44,477 nucleotides of DNA from Acidobacteriota bacterium (GCA_021787735.1 JAJYLL010000030.1:1-44477); one strand, 5' to 3'; positions 33,331-42,232 are shown, counted from the first letter of the stretch. Numbers and translations: made by a program. Notes: generated from the sequence alone by a model not told the origin.

Positions 33331-34848
33331 ATGAAAATGGAAAATATTCGAGTTCGATTTGCTCCTAGCCCAACCGGGTATGTCCATGTCGGCAACGCCC
33401 GGACGGCATTGTTTAACTGGCTTTTTGCCCGCCATCACAAGGGGACATTTGTACTCCGCATTGAAGACACCGACGTCGAGCGGTCTGAGAAACGATTTGA
33501 GACGCAGTTGCTGGAGGACCTGAAATGGTTCGGTCTGGACTGGGATGAAGGCCCTGATTTCGGAGGCCCGCTCGGCCCTTATCGCCAATCCGAAAGGCAA
33601 GCGCTTTACAGGCAGCGTTCGCTCGAGCTTATTGAGCGAGGGCATGCGTACTACTGTTTCTGTTCGGCCGAACAACTGGAGGAAGAGCGCCAGGAAGCTT
33701 TGAAAGCGGGACGCCAGCCGCAGTACTCTGGCCGGTGCCGGCAGATTCCGAAGGAAGATGCGGAGCGCAGAGTAGCCGCCGGCGAGCCTGCTGCAATCCG
33801 TCTGAAGATTATGGACTGGAACCTGGCCTGGAATGACCTTGTTCACGGCGAGACGAGTTTTTCAAGCGACGTGATCGGCGATCCCATCCTTGTGCGCTCG
33901 GGCGGCGTCCCAGCTTACAACTTTGCCGTCGTCGTGGACGATCATTTGATGAACATTACGCACGTGATCAGGGGTGACGATCACATTTCCAATACCCCTC
34001 GACAGCTTGCGCTGTATAAGGCCTTTGGGTGGCAACCGCCACAGTTCGCCCATCTCTCGACGATACTGGGCGGCGACCGTGCCCGGCTGTCCAAGCGCCA
34101 CGGCGCGACATCTCTCGAAAGTTTCCGTGCGATGGGGATACTTCCCGAGGCCCTGCGCAATTATCTGACGTTACTGGGGTGGTCGCCAGCGGACGGGAAG
34201 ACCGAGATTCTGGACACGGAGGAACTTGTTCAGCAGTTTTCACTGGATCACATCATCAAGAGCGCGGCCGTGTTTGATCAGGAAAAACTGAACTGGCTGA
34301 ATCGCCATTATTTAAAGCAACTGCCAATGCCAGAGCTTGTGGAAGCGGCAGTCCCCTTCCTAGCTCATGCCGGGCTGATTTCGGAGCCTGTGGTGCTGCC
34401 GGTAGCTGAATGGCTTGAACTCGTGTTGGATGCAGTGATCAACAAGATTGATTATCTCAGCCAGCTTCCTGACGCGGTCCGGCTCATTTTTGAGTATGAT
34501 GTCCGGAAAGCTGCGGAGTCGATGGGTACAATCGAGTCTGCAGACAATGCGGCAACGCGCGAACTCCTGAAGCGTGTGGTTTCCGGAATTCTTGAGGAGC
34601 GGCAAATAACCTACCCGCGGTTTCGTGAAATCCTCAAGGAGGTTCAGAAGGAAACCGGCAAGAAGGGGAAGGAATTGTTCCATCCTGTGCGCGTGGCTTT
34701 GACCGGGGCCGAGTCGGGGCCGGAACTGGAAAAGCTGGTCCCGATTTTTGAGAAGGGCGCCGCACTGAAGTTGAAGCCGCCGGTCAAGAGTGTTGCTGAG
34801 CGGATGCGCGAGTTCTCTAATACCGCCCACCTGTTCTTTTGCGGATGA
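33331..34848 (+). CDS. gltX: Glutamyl-tRNA synthetase
   Basis: 505 residues, full length for a bacterial GluRS. It charges tRNA-Glu (and in many bacteria tRNA-Gln, later amidated) with glutamate. The HIGH-type motif is FAPSPTGYVHVGNARTALFN and the KMSKS-type motif is RLSKRHGA. An anticodon-binding helical C terminus ends LKPPVKSVAERM; the last ten residues (SNTAHLFFCG) exceed the usual end. GAAGGAAGG precedes the ATG. rlmB starts 65 bp later on the same strand. Discriminating versus non-discriminating type cannot be decided here. Confidence 0.97.
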   Translation: MKMENIRVRFAPSPTGYVHVGNARTALFNWLFARHHKGTFVLRIEDTDVERSEKRFETQLLEDLKWFGLDWDEGPDFGGPLGPYRQSERQALYRQRSLELIERGHAYYCFCSAEQLEEERQEALKAGRQPQYSGRCRQIPKEDAERRVAAGEPAAIRLKIMDWNLAWNDLVHGETSFSSDVIGDPILVRSGGVPAYNFAVVVDDHLMNITHVIRGDDHISNTPRQLALYKAFGWQPPQFAHLSTILGGDRARLSKRHGATSLESFRAMGILPEALRNYLTLLGWSPADGKTEILDTEELVQQFSLDHIIKSAAVFDQEKLNWLNRHYLKQLPMPELVEAAVPFLAHAGLISEPVVLPVAEWLELVLDAVINKIDYLSQLPDAVRLIFEYDVRKAAESMGTIESADNAATRELLKRVVSGILEERQITYPRFREILKEVQKETGKKGKELFHPVRVALTGAESGPELEKLVPIFEKGAALKLKPPVKSVAERMREFSNTAHLFFCG

Positions 34849-34913
34849 GTTTTCCGCGACCGGGGAGGCGGGATTCCTCTCCGCGCTGTGCTTCGGATTT
34901 TAGATATCGACCC

Positions 34914-35696
34914 ATGACTAAACAGCGAGAGTCACACTCCACAGACGTGCTTTATGGCATCAACGCCGTAAAGGAAGCCATTGGGTTTCGGCCCATTGAT
35001 CACGTTCTGGTGCGCGAGGGCGCCAGCGGCAACCGCCTGCAGGAGGTCCTGAACGAGAGCCGGGCGCGCGGCATTCCGGTGCGCTTTGCGCCGCGGCAGG
35101 CCCTTGAGCGGATGGCGCAAACGGTGCATCACCAGGATGTTGTCGCGGTCTGTTCTTCCAGGACCTATGAGGACTTGAGCACTGTGGTCGGGTGCCAGAG
35201 CCCCGCTCTGCTACTGGTCCTTGACGGTGTGGAGGACCCGGCCAACCTGGGTGCAATTGTGCGAACATCTGTTGGCGCTGGAGCCAACGGCGTGGTAATT
35301 GCCGAGCGGCGCGCGGCCGGCCTTTCGCCCGCAGTGGCACGAACTGCAGCAGGCGCTCTGGAACATGCGCGGATTGCCCGGGTGAAAAATCTTGTCCGGA
35401 CGCTTGTAGAATTGAAAGAACAGGGGTTGTGGATCTACGGTCTGGAGGCGCGAGCCGAAAAGTCATACCTCGACCTGGATTACAAGTTGCCCTGTGCTCT
35501 GGTGATGGGTGGCGAGGGCCACGGCCTGCACCGGCTGGTCCGTGAAGCGTGTGACCAGCTTGCCGCGATTCCGCTGCGTGGGCAGGTGGAATCGTTGAAT
35601 GTTTCCGTAGCGACGGGGATTGTTCTGTATGAGGCTTTGCGGCAACGACTTTCTCTTGAATTTTCTTCCGCGCGGGATGAGCATGGAAGAAGATAA
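34914..35696 (+). CDS. rlmB: 23S rRNA 2'-O-methyltransferase RlmB (TrmH/SpoU family)
   Basis: 260 residues from the ATG at 34914. The open frame starts 75 bases earlier inside the gltX end, but MTKQRESHSTDVLYGINAVKEAI is the usual RlmB beginning. It has an N-terminal L30e-like RNA-binding domain, then the SPOUT knot: LLVLDGVEDPANLGAIVRT (motif 1), LVMGGEGHGL (motif 2) and IPLRGQVESLNVSVATGI (motif 3), with S-adenosylmethionine bound in the knot. It methylates a guanosine of 23S rRNA, shown for the E. coli family member at G2251. No clear ribosome binding site; it may be translated by coupling to gltX 65 bp upstream. Confidence 0.93.
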   Translation: MTKQRESHSTDVLYGINAVKEAIGFRPIDHVLVREGASGNRLQEVLNESRARGIPVRFAPRQALERMAQTVHHQDVVAVCSSRTYEDLSTVVGCQSPALLLVLDGVEDPANLGAIVRTSVGAGANGVVIAERRAAGLSPAVARTAAGALEHARIARVKNLVRTLVELKEQGLWIYGLEARAEKSYLDLDYKLPCALVMGGEGHGLHRLVREACDQLAAIPLRGQVESLNVSVATGIVLYEALRQRLSLEFSSARDEHGRR

Positions 35697-35750
35697 AGGA
35701 TAACCTCCCTGTAGCCGGGTACATCATAATCAGTAAGGAAAAGGAGCCGA

Positions 35751-36929
35751 ATGCGCAAAACAAGAAATTGTCCTGGCATCGTGTGGTTGCGCGTTGCCAT
35801 TGCATGCGCTGTCTGCTTTGTGAGCGCCGGGCCTGCCTTGGCGCAGGGCGGAGCCTCTTCTGCGGCCCCCGGAAGGACATCAACGGCGGGGCAGCATGAC
35901 ACCCCCAAGACTGATGAAATACCGGCAGTCCCCCAGATTCGAATTGAATCCAACCTGGTGACGGCTCCGGTTAGTGTGATTGACAAAGAGACAGGCCAAT
36001 TTGTCTACGATCTCACGCAAAAAGATTTCGAGATTCTTGACAACGGCAGGCCCCAGAAGATTGCCAATTTTGACCGCGAGTCACACAAGATCTCGGCCGT
36101 TATCCTGGTACAGAACAGCCGCTCTGTAACGCCACTGCTCGGTGAGATCAAGCAACTGGCGCCGATTTTTTCGCAGTTGATGTTGGGGCCCAAGGGTGAA
36201 GCTGCGGTCATCACATTCGGGTCAAATGTGCAGGTTGCTCAAGGGTTTTCGAACTCCGGGTCGACACTGGACTCGACGCTTCGCCGCATTCTTCCGAGTG
36301 GCAACAAGGCCAGAATGAATGATGCACTGATGCAGGCTATCAACCTTCTTCAGCACCGGCCGAAGACTGAAAGACGTGTGATCGTAGCTTTTACCACGGG
36401 TTATGATTCCGGCAGCGAGACAACGAAAAATGAAATCATCCGGCGAGCCACAAACGCAGAGGTTGAAATATACGCTCTGGCGCTCAGCCTGACCAAGGCC
36501 TATTTGAAGACCGATAAGCAACCTATGAACTTGCCGACGACGCCGGAGAATGCCAACGTCACCATGCCGGCACACCCGGGTACCCCCAACACTCCCAGTT
36601 CTTCGATGGCGACGTTCGGCGTGACTGTCCCTGTGACTGGCGCGATTCGTCCTGCGATCCGAGGTGCTGAGTCAAAAGTGCTTTCGAACGACGCCGAGTC
36701 ATATGCGAGATATACTGGCGGCATTTTTTATTCCCAGTGGTCTGCAAAAGCCCTTCAGGCCAATCTCAGCCACATTGCCACGGATATCCATAGCCAGTAC
36801 CTGCTGGCCTACGTTCCGGACGACCTTTCGCAAATCGGTTTCCACCGTCTGGAAGTTAAAGTCAGGAGGCCGGGCATGAAATTGGAAATCCGCACTCGCA
36901 GGGGTTACTTCTACGAGGGCGGGGAATAA
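35751..36929 (+). CDS. Secreted VWFA-related acidobacterial-type protein
   Basis: 392 residues, AAGGAG before the ATG, and a signal peptide (VAIACAVCFVSAGPALA, to about residue 31). The N-terminal block IRIESNLVTAPVSVIDKETG and DLTQKDFEILDNGRPQKIANF is the lead-in of the VWFA-related family that is characteristic of acidobacteria. The von Willebrand A domain follows to about residue 250. Its metal-binding (MIDAS) motif DxSxS is altered to Q121-N-S-R-S, so divalent-metal ligand binding is probably lost. A proline/threonine-rich loop (about 262-290) precedes a C-terminal region ending YFYEGGE. Role is unknown; family members are exported and common in acidobacterial genomes. Confidence 0.88.
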   Translation: MRKTRNCPGIVWLRVAIACAVCFVSAGPALAQGGASSAAPGRTSTAGQHDTPKTDEIPAVPQIRIESNLVTAPVSVIDKETGQFVYDLTQKDFEILDNGRPQKIANFDRESHKISAVILVQNSRSVTPLLGEIKQLAPIFSQLMLGPKGEAAVITFGSNVQVAQGFSNSGSTLDSTLRRILPSGNKARMNDALMQAINLLQHRPKTERRVIVAFTTGYDSGSETTKNEIIRRATNAEVEIYALALSLTKAYLKTDKQPMNLPTTPENANVTMPAHPGTPNTPSSSMATFGVTVPVTGAIRPAIRGAESKVLSNDAESYARYTGGIFYSQWSAKALQANLSHIATDIHSQYLLAYVPDDLSQIGFHRLEVKVRRPGMKLEIRTRRGYFYEGGE

Positions 36930-36991
36930 CCGGCAATTCCTGAAACGGCGACGGCGGGAAAATCTAAGAGTCACGCACGGTGAGGCAGCCA

Positions 36992-37672
36992 ATGGGGTTT
37001 GGTGGCGACCGTTTTCCTATCATCGCGGCGACGGCTATCCTGGCGGTTGCCTGTGCCGCTCACAGACCCCTTCCATCAACAGAATCCGCTCCGGCGCACT
37101 CCTGGTATTGGGTTGACCTGCGTGCGGGTTGGCGCGTGCGGGTTGTGACTCCAGTTCTAAAATCGGGCGGTCATCTTGTCAAGGCCGGGCCTTTGAACGG
37201 AACCACGGAGAACGGGGATCGCCGTCAACTTTCAGCCCGGGCACCGGGCACGGCCACAATAGACTTGAAGACGGGGAAAGATTTCATCGGCTATGAAGTC
37301 TCGCTCTATTCCGTGAAGGCCCGCAGGAGCGGCGGCGTGCGAGTTGCTTTTCGCTCAGCGGAGATCAATATGGCCGGGGAAAAGATGTCCCGCCCCCACT
37401 CCGTTGCTCCCTTGTTCCGTTCGGCGCAGGATGGCCGGTTCGTCCGTATCCTTCACCTTGCATGGGGCAACCATGGTGACCATGACGCGGCGATTCTGGT
37501 TGCGGGCGGCCGTGATTCTCTTAAAGCGCTGACCCGGAAAGTAGAGTCTGATCCTTCTGCCTGCGTGAGCAGCCTGCAAACATCCTGTTCGTGGATACCT
37601 GCCGGCATTGCTGTGATCCCCGAGCGCAAAGAGAGCGCCGGAAGCAATGGCCGCTGGGTGGCGGCATATTGA
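36992..37672 (+). CDS. Putative lipoprotein of unknown function
   Basis: 226 residues from the ATG at 36992, four codons inside a frame starting with a GTG at 36980; GTGAGG lies just before the ATG. The N terminus IIAATAILAVACAAHRP ends in a lipobox-like LAVAC, so acylation at that Cys is likely. The rest is beta-rich (WYWVDLRAGWRVRV; GYEVSLYSVKARRSGGVRVAF) with a C-terminal pair of cysteines (SACVSSLQTSCSWIP). I do not recognise a family. It follows the VWFA-like gene on the same strand by 62 bp and may be co-transcribed with it. It converges on another unknown secreted protein gene at 37784. Confidence 0.7.
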   Translation: MGFGGDRFPIIAATAILAVACAAHRPLPSTESAPAHSWYWVDLRAGWRVRVVTPVLKSGGHLVKAGPLNGTTENGDRRQLSARAPGTATIDLKTGKDFIGYEVSLYSVKARRSGGVRVAFRSAEINMAGEKMSRPHSVAPLFRSAQDGRFVRILHLAWGNHGDHDAAILVAGGRDSLKALTRKVESDPSACVSSLQTSCSWIPAGIAVIPERKESAGSNGRWVAAY

Positions 37673-37783
37673 GTCTGATGGGCGGATATGTCTGTGGTGA
37701 ATTGTGCCCAGGTAGAAGCCGGAATCGGCAGGGAATTGCCCATTCCGTTCTTTGCGCAACCGGTCAGGATGCTTTGCAAACCG

Positions 37784-38236
37784 TCAATCTGTCCTGGTTT
37801 CGATCGAGCGGCCGGTTTTGAGCTCGATCTCCGCCAGGTAGGGGCGCATTGTTTCATCCGGGACCTTAAGGATGACGGCGTGCGTCTGGCCTCCAAGGGA
37901 GTAGAGTACTGAGAAGTAGCCCTCGTGCCTGCCGCCGGACGACGGCGGTTCGACGGCCCAATGCAGCTTCATTTTTCGAATATTCTTGCTGATCCGCGGC
38001 AGAAACTCCATCTGAGTGATGGCCTTGTAAGGCACAGAGATCGACCTCCCATCACATTCGAACACCATGTCCAAATCGGTAACTTCCAGCTTTCCCTCAC
38101 AGCCTTTCAGCATCTCTTCCGTGCCGCCAACATACTTGAACAGGGCTTCCTTGTTTGAGCGTCCCCAGGCTTGAAGCGCAAGCCCGAAAGCTGCAATTAC
38201 GAGCGCAGCCGTTTTGGCAATTTCCCATTTGTTCAT
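37784..38236 (-). CDS. Small exported protein of unknown function
   Basis: 150 residues with a hydrophobic start (KTAALVIAAFGLALQAW) that reads as signal peptide or anchor. The mature domain (EALFKYVGGTEEMLKGCEGKLEVTDLDMVFECDGRSISVPY) has one Cys pair and a beta-sheet pattern and ends VILKVPDETMRPYLAEIELK. I do not recognise the family; similar short proteins are common in acidobacteria. The only ribosome-site candidate is a weak AAGAAG before ATG 38236. No operon partner is close; the TonB-type gene ends 115 bp upstream. Confidence 0.65.
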   Translation of the reverse strand: MNKWEIAKTAALVIAAFGLALQAWGRSNKEALFKYVGGTEEMLKGCEGKLEVTDLDMVFECDGRSISVPYKAITQMEFLPRISKNIRKMKLHWAVEPPSSGGRHEGYFSVLYSLGGQTHAVILKVPDETMRPYLAEIELKTGRSIETRTD

Positions 38237-38351
38237 GGCTTCTTATTACACTACATATCTTTCGGGGGCACGAAAGGAAATTTCAATTCGCACCTTTCAA
38301 AGCTGATTGTCTGAGGACGGCGACGCCATTCCGGCGAGTTGAGACGCCTCC

Positions 38352-39089
38352 TCAATGCTTTGCCGAATTGGATGCCTGGTTTGTTATCGACTGTTCCCGA
38401 GGGACATTCACAATAATGTACCAGGGGACAGAGATCGCTCCCCAGTTCGCCGGCCTGAATTTCCAGCCTTGAAGACTTTGCCTGGCCTGTTCGACATCCG
38501 GTTCTTCCTGTCCTTTGGAGACCGCATCCAGAACTTCCCCTTTTGCACCAACCAACACCTTAAGCTTGAGTGTGGCCGCAGACGGGTCGAGTTGAGGGTG
38601 TGAGATCACTTTCGGCGGTCGAACCTGCTTTTCCATATAGCTGTTTGCATCGGGAGGGAATTTCCCCCAGAGCGTGTGCGGATGGAGGGCGAACTTCACC
38701 GCAACCTCCGTTCTGAACGCTGCCGGGCCTTGCGGCAAAACGTAGGGCTTGTACAGCCATTTTCGGACCGCTTCCATGGCCGCCGCGGCAAGCAACGGCT
38801 CGCCGTCCAATACGTGGGCCTCGGTCACCTGCCCCTTGGTGTTTACATTGATTTCAAGCCTGACAGTCCCCTGGATGAAGTTTATTTTGGCGATTGCCGG
38901 ATACTGTGGCTTTACAACATGGATCAGGTGTTCGGCCGCCGCCTCGCCGGCAAGGGCTTCAATCTTCTTCTGCGCTGGCGGGGTTCCCCTGAGTTGCAGG
39001 TTCTGAGTTGCCAGAATGAGGCATAGCAGGAAGGTGTAGCCGGATGCTTTTCGCCGCGGTTTGAGGAGCGGTTTAGGTGTTTGATTCAA
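38352..39089 (-). CDS. Protein with two TonB_C-like domains
   Basis: 245 residues, apparently starting with TTG at 39089 (CAGGTGA upstream), with a hydrophobic N terminus (YTFLLCLILATQNL). Domain 1 (about 58-148) reads KPQYPAIAKINFIQGTVRL, NVNTKGQVTEAHVLDGEP and EAVRKWLYKPYVL, the TonB C-terminal fold that contacts outer-membrane receptors. Domain 2 (about 160-235) repeats the plan: LKLKVLVGAKGEVLDAV, QSLQGWKFRPANWG, VPWYIIVNV. The long proline-rich spacer of a classical TonB is missing. Its 5' end overlaps acpS by 17 bp on the same strand, suggesting coupling. It may be an accessory energy transducer or a periplasmic binder rather than a true TonB. Confidence 0.75.
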   Translation of the reverse strand: MNQTPKPLLKPRRKASGYTFLLCLILATQNLQLRGTPPAQKKIEALAGEAAAEHLIHVVKPQYPAIAKINFIQGTVRLEINVNTKGQVTEAHVLDGEPLLAAAAMEAVRKWLYKPYVLPQGPAAFRTEVAVKFALHPHTLWGKFPPDANSYMEKQVRPPKVISHPQLDPSAATLKLKVLVGAKGEVLDAVSKGQEEPDVEQARQSLQGWKFRPANWGAISVPWYIIVNVPREQSITNQASNSAKH

Positions 39090-39456
39090 GAATCACCTGC
39101 GCCACTACGTAGCGGTTTGCGTGCGAGATGGACATGGCCGTGTGCGTCGCGCCAAGCTGGCTGGCCACTTCGCGTGCACGACCGGTCAACACCAGTTCCG
39201 GCTTTCCGCTTGAGTGATGCGTTACCTCCACATCAAGCCAGCGGACTCCTTTGGCCCATCCGGTGCCGAGCGCCTTGAACGCCGCTTCCTTGGCGGCAAA
39301 TCGGGCGGCGTAGCGTTCCGCGCGGTTCTTGAACTTTTCACAGTAAGCGATCTCTGCAGGAGTAAAGACCTTTCGCGCAAACCGCTCTCCGTGACGCTCC
39401 AAGGCGCGCTCGATCCGCTCTGTTTCAGCAATGTCAATTCCTGTGCCGACTGTCAT
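39073..39456 (-). CDS. acpS: Holo-[acyl-carrier-protein] synthase
   Basis: 127 residues from ATG 39456; the open frame continues upstream but that part is not AcpS-like. It transfers the 4'-phosphopantetheine arm from coenzyme A onto acyl carrier protein in fatty acid synthesis. The diagnostic motifs are VGTGIDIAETERIERAL (Asp8 metal ligand region) and RFAAKEAAFKALGTG (catalytic Glu/Lys). It ends VVAQVILESNT. It is followed by the double-TonB_C gene with 17 bp overlap and is divergent from pgeF. The ribosome binding site is weak. Confidence 0.95.
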   Translation of the reverse strand: MTVGTGIDIAETERIERALERHGERFARKVFTPAEIAYCEKFKNRAERYAARFAAKEAAFKALGTGWAKGVRWLDVEVTHHSSGKPELVLTGRAREVASQLGATHTAMSISHANRYVVAQVILESNT

Positions 39457-39747
39457 TTCGTTTATTTTCGAGCAACGTGTAGAATTTGCACCTGGATAGC
39501 CCCGCCTCGCCGGTTCGCTGCCCACAGCAGCCTGGCCTTGCCAGCCGCTTCGCAACCCCTCCAGATTATTGCAAGGTCTGCCTTAACCTTAGCAGACGCT
39601 TTATCCGAATTCAAACGGCCACAGGGAGTGACGCGTCCATGCCCTTGCCCTCACAGCGGTACACCCTTCGCACGATCCCTCCGGGTGCCGACTTGCGTTT
39701 TGCCGGCACTCGCACGAGTCTCTGCCCGGGCGTGCTATATTCAAAAT

Positions 39748-40695
39748 TTGAGCGCCGAAACCTTCAAAATCGAGTCCCGGAATGGCTGCACTTGGCTGGA
39801 GTGCAAGGCGCTCGCCGAAATTCCCTGGCTTGTCCACGGATTCGGCACCAGGAAGGGCGCAGCGCTAGGGCCCAAGGCTGCCGGTCAGGATTCTGCATCG
39901 GTCGCCGCACATGCCGCTGACGCTCAGAAACTGCGCCCGTTTTTCAAGGCTCTCGGCGCCGGTGAATTTCCAGTGGCCACGCTTCGCCAGACGCACTCCG
40001 CCATTGTCTATTGCGCTTCGCCGGGCGCCGGCAGCGCGCCGGTTCAATATCAACTGGCTGGAAATCCCAACCCTGACTCCAGCCATCCGCCGCGCACGCG
40101 TTTGGGCGATGCACTTATCACCGACCGAGCGGGTTTGTTGCTGGGGATTCGCGTGGCGGATTGCGTGCCCGTTTTTCTGGTTGACCGCGAAAGGCGCGCG
40201 GTTGCCGCCGTGCATGCCGGTTGGCGCGGCGCTCTCAGCCGCATTGTTGAAAAGGCTGCGGGCGAAATGTGGCGCATGTTCAATTCGCGGCCCGAGAATT
40301 TGCTGGCAGCCATTGGGCCTTCTATTCGCAAGTGCTGCTATGAAGTCGGCCAGGATGTTGTAGATGCTTTCAGCGGGGCCTTCCCGGGCGGCGAAAAATT
40401 CTTCCACAAAGTTGCCGCAACGCCCGAAGAGATGAGGATGGCTTTGCGCTACCAGACGCTTTTCACGCTGCAGGCGCCTCCGGGGCATAAGGCGGAAGAT
40501 TCGCTCGCGAAAGTCCACCTCGATCTGGTGGCGGTGGTGCGCTATCAACTGGAAAACGCCGGTGTTCCGGCCCATCAGATTTATGTGGCGGATTACTGTA
40601 CGGCCTGCCGCACGGATCTCTTTTATTCCTATCGCAAGGAGGGTGCGCTGGCCGGGCGCATGATGGCTGTGATTGGAATGAAGGGTCCCGCCTAG
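39748..40695 (+). CDS. pgeF: Laccase-domain protein, purine nucleosidase/peptidoglycan editing factor
   Basis: About 315 residues of the YfiH/PgeF family. Motifs are LVHGFGTRKG near the start, VATLRQTHSAIV with the zinc/copper histidine, GIRVADCVPVFLVD with the Cys, AAVHAGWRGALSR with the second histidine, and IGPSIRKCCYEVG. Members have copper/zinc-dependent laccase or purine nucleoside phosphorylase activity and remove misincorporated serine from peptidoglycan precursors in E. coli. The start is uncertain: the TTG at 39748 puts HGF at the normal distance and lies 6 nt after TATATT (39736-39741). The reading frame is open much farther upstream to 39214, but that part is antisense to acpS and unlike the family. 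Confidence 0.88.
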   Translation: MSAETFKIESRNGCTWLECKALAEIPWLVHGFGTRKGAALGPKAAGQDSASVAAHAADAQKLRPFFKALGAGEFPVATLRQTHSAIVYCASPGAGSAPVQYQLAGNPNPDSSHPPRTRLGDALITDRAGLLLGIRVADCVPVFLVDRERRAVAAVHAGWRGALSRIVEKAAGEMWRMFNSRPENLLAAIGPSIRKCCYEVGQDVVDAFSGAFPGGEKFFHKVAATPEEMRMALRYQTLFTLQAPPGHKAEDSLAKVHLDLVAVVRYQLENAGVPAHQIYVADYCTACRTDLFYSYRKEGALAGRMMAVIGMKGPA

Positions 40696-40850
40696 GACTG
40701 TTGCCGCGGTGTCATTACCGGTAGCATCAGGATTCTTCGGCCTTCCTCTGTGTCTAATCTCTTAGTCTGTCCAAATCAGCCTTCTGCCACGCTGTTCCGC
40801 AATAATTCTGGGTTGGGGATGAATTGCGCTGAATGGCTGTGGGGCGAAAA

Positions 40851-41936
40851 CTATAAAGAAGCGTCAACCGGCGTTGCCGTCCTGCTCATCGTACCAAGCC
40901 GCAACTGGCCGCAAGCCGCCATCACGTCCTGCCCGCGCGATATGCGGATATATGCCGGGACCTGGTGGCTGCGCAGAATATCTTGAAACGCCAGCACGCG
41001 TCCGAGCGGTGAAGGCTTGTAGGGCAACTCCGACCCGCTGTTGAACGGGATCAGGTTCAGCTTGCACTTGATGTCTTTCACCAGCGCCGCCACGCGCCGC
41101 GCGTCGTCATCAGAATCGTTGATGCCGTCCAGCAGCACGTATTCAAACGTTAGGTACTCGCGCGGTCCCAGCGGAAATTCACGGCAAACCTGCATCAATT
41201 CACTCAACGGGTACTTGCGGTTCAGCGGCATCAGGGCGGTGCGCTGCTCGTGGCTCGAAGCGTTCAGTGAAATGGCCAGCTTGGGCCGCGCCGGAATTTC
41301 GGCGAACTTACGGATTTGCGGGATGACCCCCGCGGTGGAAACCGTCATGCGACGCAGCGCCAGCGCCAGCCCGTTCGAGTCGGAAAGGATTCCTACGGCT
41401 TTCATCACCGCGTCCAGGTTCAGCATCGGCTCGCCCATGCCCATGAAAACCAGGTTCACCGGAGTTTCTTTGGGAACCTGTTGCGCGTCCAACACGGCCG
41501 TAACCTGGCCCACGACTTCTCCCGCCGTCAGGTTGCGCTTCACGCCCAGCAACGCCGTAAAGCAGAAGCGGCAGCCCACGGCGCAGCCCACCTGGCTTGA
41601 AAGGCACAGCGTAACGCGGTTCTCAATCGGCATGTAAACGGTTTCAATGTTCTCACCGTCATCGAGCGCAAACAGATAGCGCACGGCGCCATCTTGCGAC
41701 TCCACTCGCGCCCTGATATCGGGCCATTCCACGCGAAATCGAGCTGCAAGCTCCTGCCGGAAATTTGCGGGGATTTCGGTGCAGGCGTCCAGATCGCGCA
41801 CCCGCCGCGCATACAGATTGCGGAACAGCTGCCTGCCACGGAATTTCGGCTGGCCGCACTCCACCGCCAGTTCTTCGAGTTCGATCTTTCCGAGCCCGAA
41901 AAGGTTTTCTTCCGGTGCTGCAATCCGCTGTTTCAT
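40851..41936 (-). CDS. rlmN: Dual-specificity RNA methyltransferase RlmN
   Basis: 361 residues from the ATG at 41936. It is a radical-SAM enzyme that methylates C2 of adenosine in 23S rRNA and some tRNAs. The cluster motif CAVGCRFCF binds the 4Fe-4S cluster, followed by NLVFMGMGEPMLNLDAV. The catalytic cysteine is in the C-terminal DVMAACGQLR. The open frame extends 81 codons further upstream with no family similarity and contains a 12-base direct repeat (CTCTGTGCTCCC, 41992-42003 and 42042-42053), so it looks noncoding; the true start may still lie there. No good ribosome binding site precedes either start. Confidence 0.94.
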   Translation of the reverse strand: MKQRIAAPEENLFGLGKIELEELAVECGQPKFRGRQLFRNLYARRVRDLDACTEIPANFRQELAARFRVEWPDIRARVESQDGAVRYLFALDDGENIETVYMPIENRVTLCLSSQVGCAVGCRFCFTALLGVKRNLTAGEVVGQVTAVLDAQQVPKETPVNLVFMGMGEPMLNLDAVMKAVGILSDSNGLALALRRMTVSTAGVIPQIRKFAEIPARPKLAISLNASSHEQRTALMPLNRKYPLSELMQVCREFPLGPREYLTFEYVLLDGINDSDDDARRVAALVKDIKCKLNLIPFNSGSELPYKPSPLGRVLAFQDILRSHQVPAYIRISRGQDVMAACGQLRLGTMSRTATPVDASL

Positions 41937-42168
41937 CAGTTGTCGTAGCGGCGGCCGATGACCGCTGGCCTTGGGATTCTTCCTGCCTTTTCTCTGTGCT
42001 CCCGGCGCCTTCAGAAGCTTCATCAGAGCGGTTTTGAAAGCCTCTGTGCTCCCTGTGTTGAAGCTCCTAAGCCCGTCAAATGCCGTGACCACTTCTGGGT
42101 GCCACGGGGCCACCGGGCCACAAATCTTCCCTTCGCTATAGAAACTTCTTCTTGTTTTGCCGTAATCA

Positions 42169-42197
42169 TTGACGCCCAATTCAGTATATCCTACATT
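42169..42197 (+). promoter_or_regulatory. Promoter of the TetR-family gene
   Basis: -35 TTGACG (42169-42174), a 17-bp spacer and -10 TACATT (42192-42197), lying 35 bp before the ATG of the regulator gene. Hexamers and spacing fit sigma-70 well. Confidence 0.6.
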
Positions 42198-42205
42198 TTA
42201 GAGGC

Positions 42206-42223
42206 TTCTCCTTTACTAGAGAA
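42206..42223. promoter_or_regulatory. Possible operator of the TetR-family regulator
   Basis: TTCTC (42206-42210) and GAGAA (42219-42223) form an inverted repeat with an 8-bp centre, lying between the predicted start of transcription and the ribosome binding site of the tetR-type gene. This position would allow autorepression. The arms are short and may be fortuitous. Confidence 0.3.
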
Positions 42224-42232
42224 AGGGCAACC

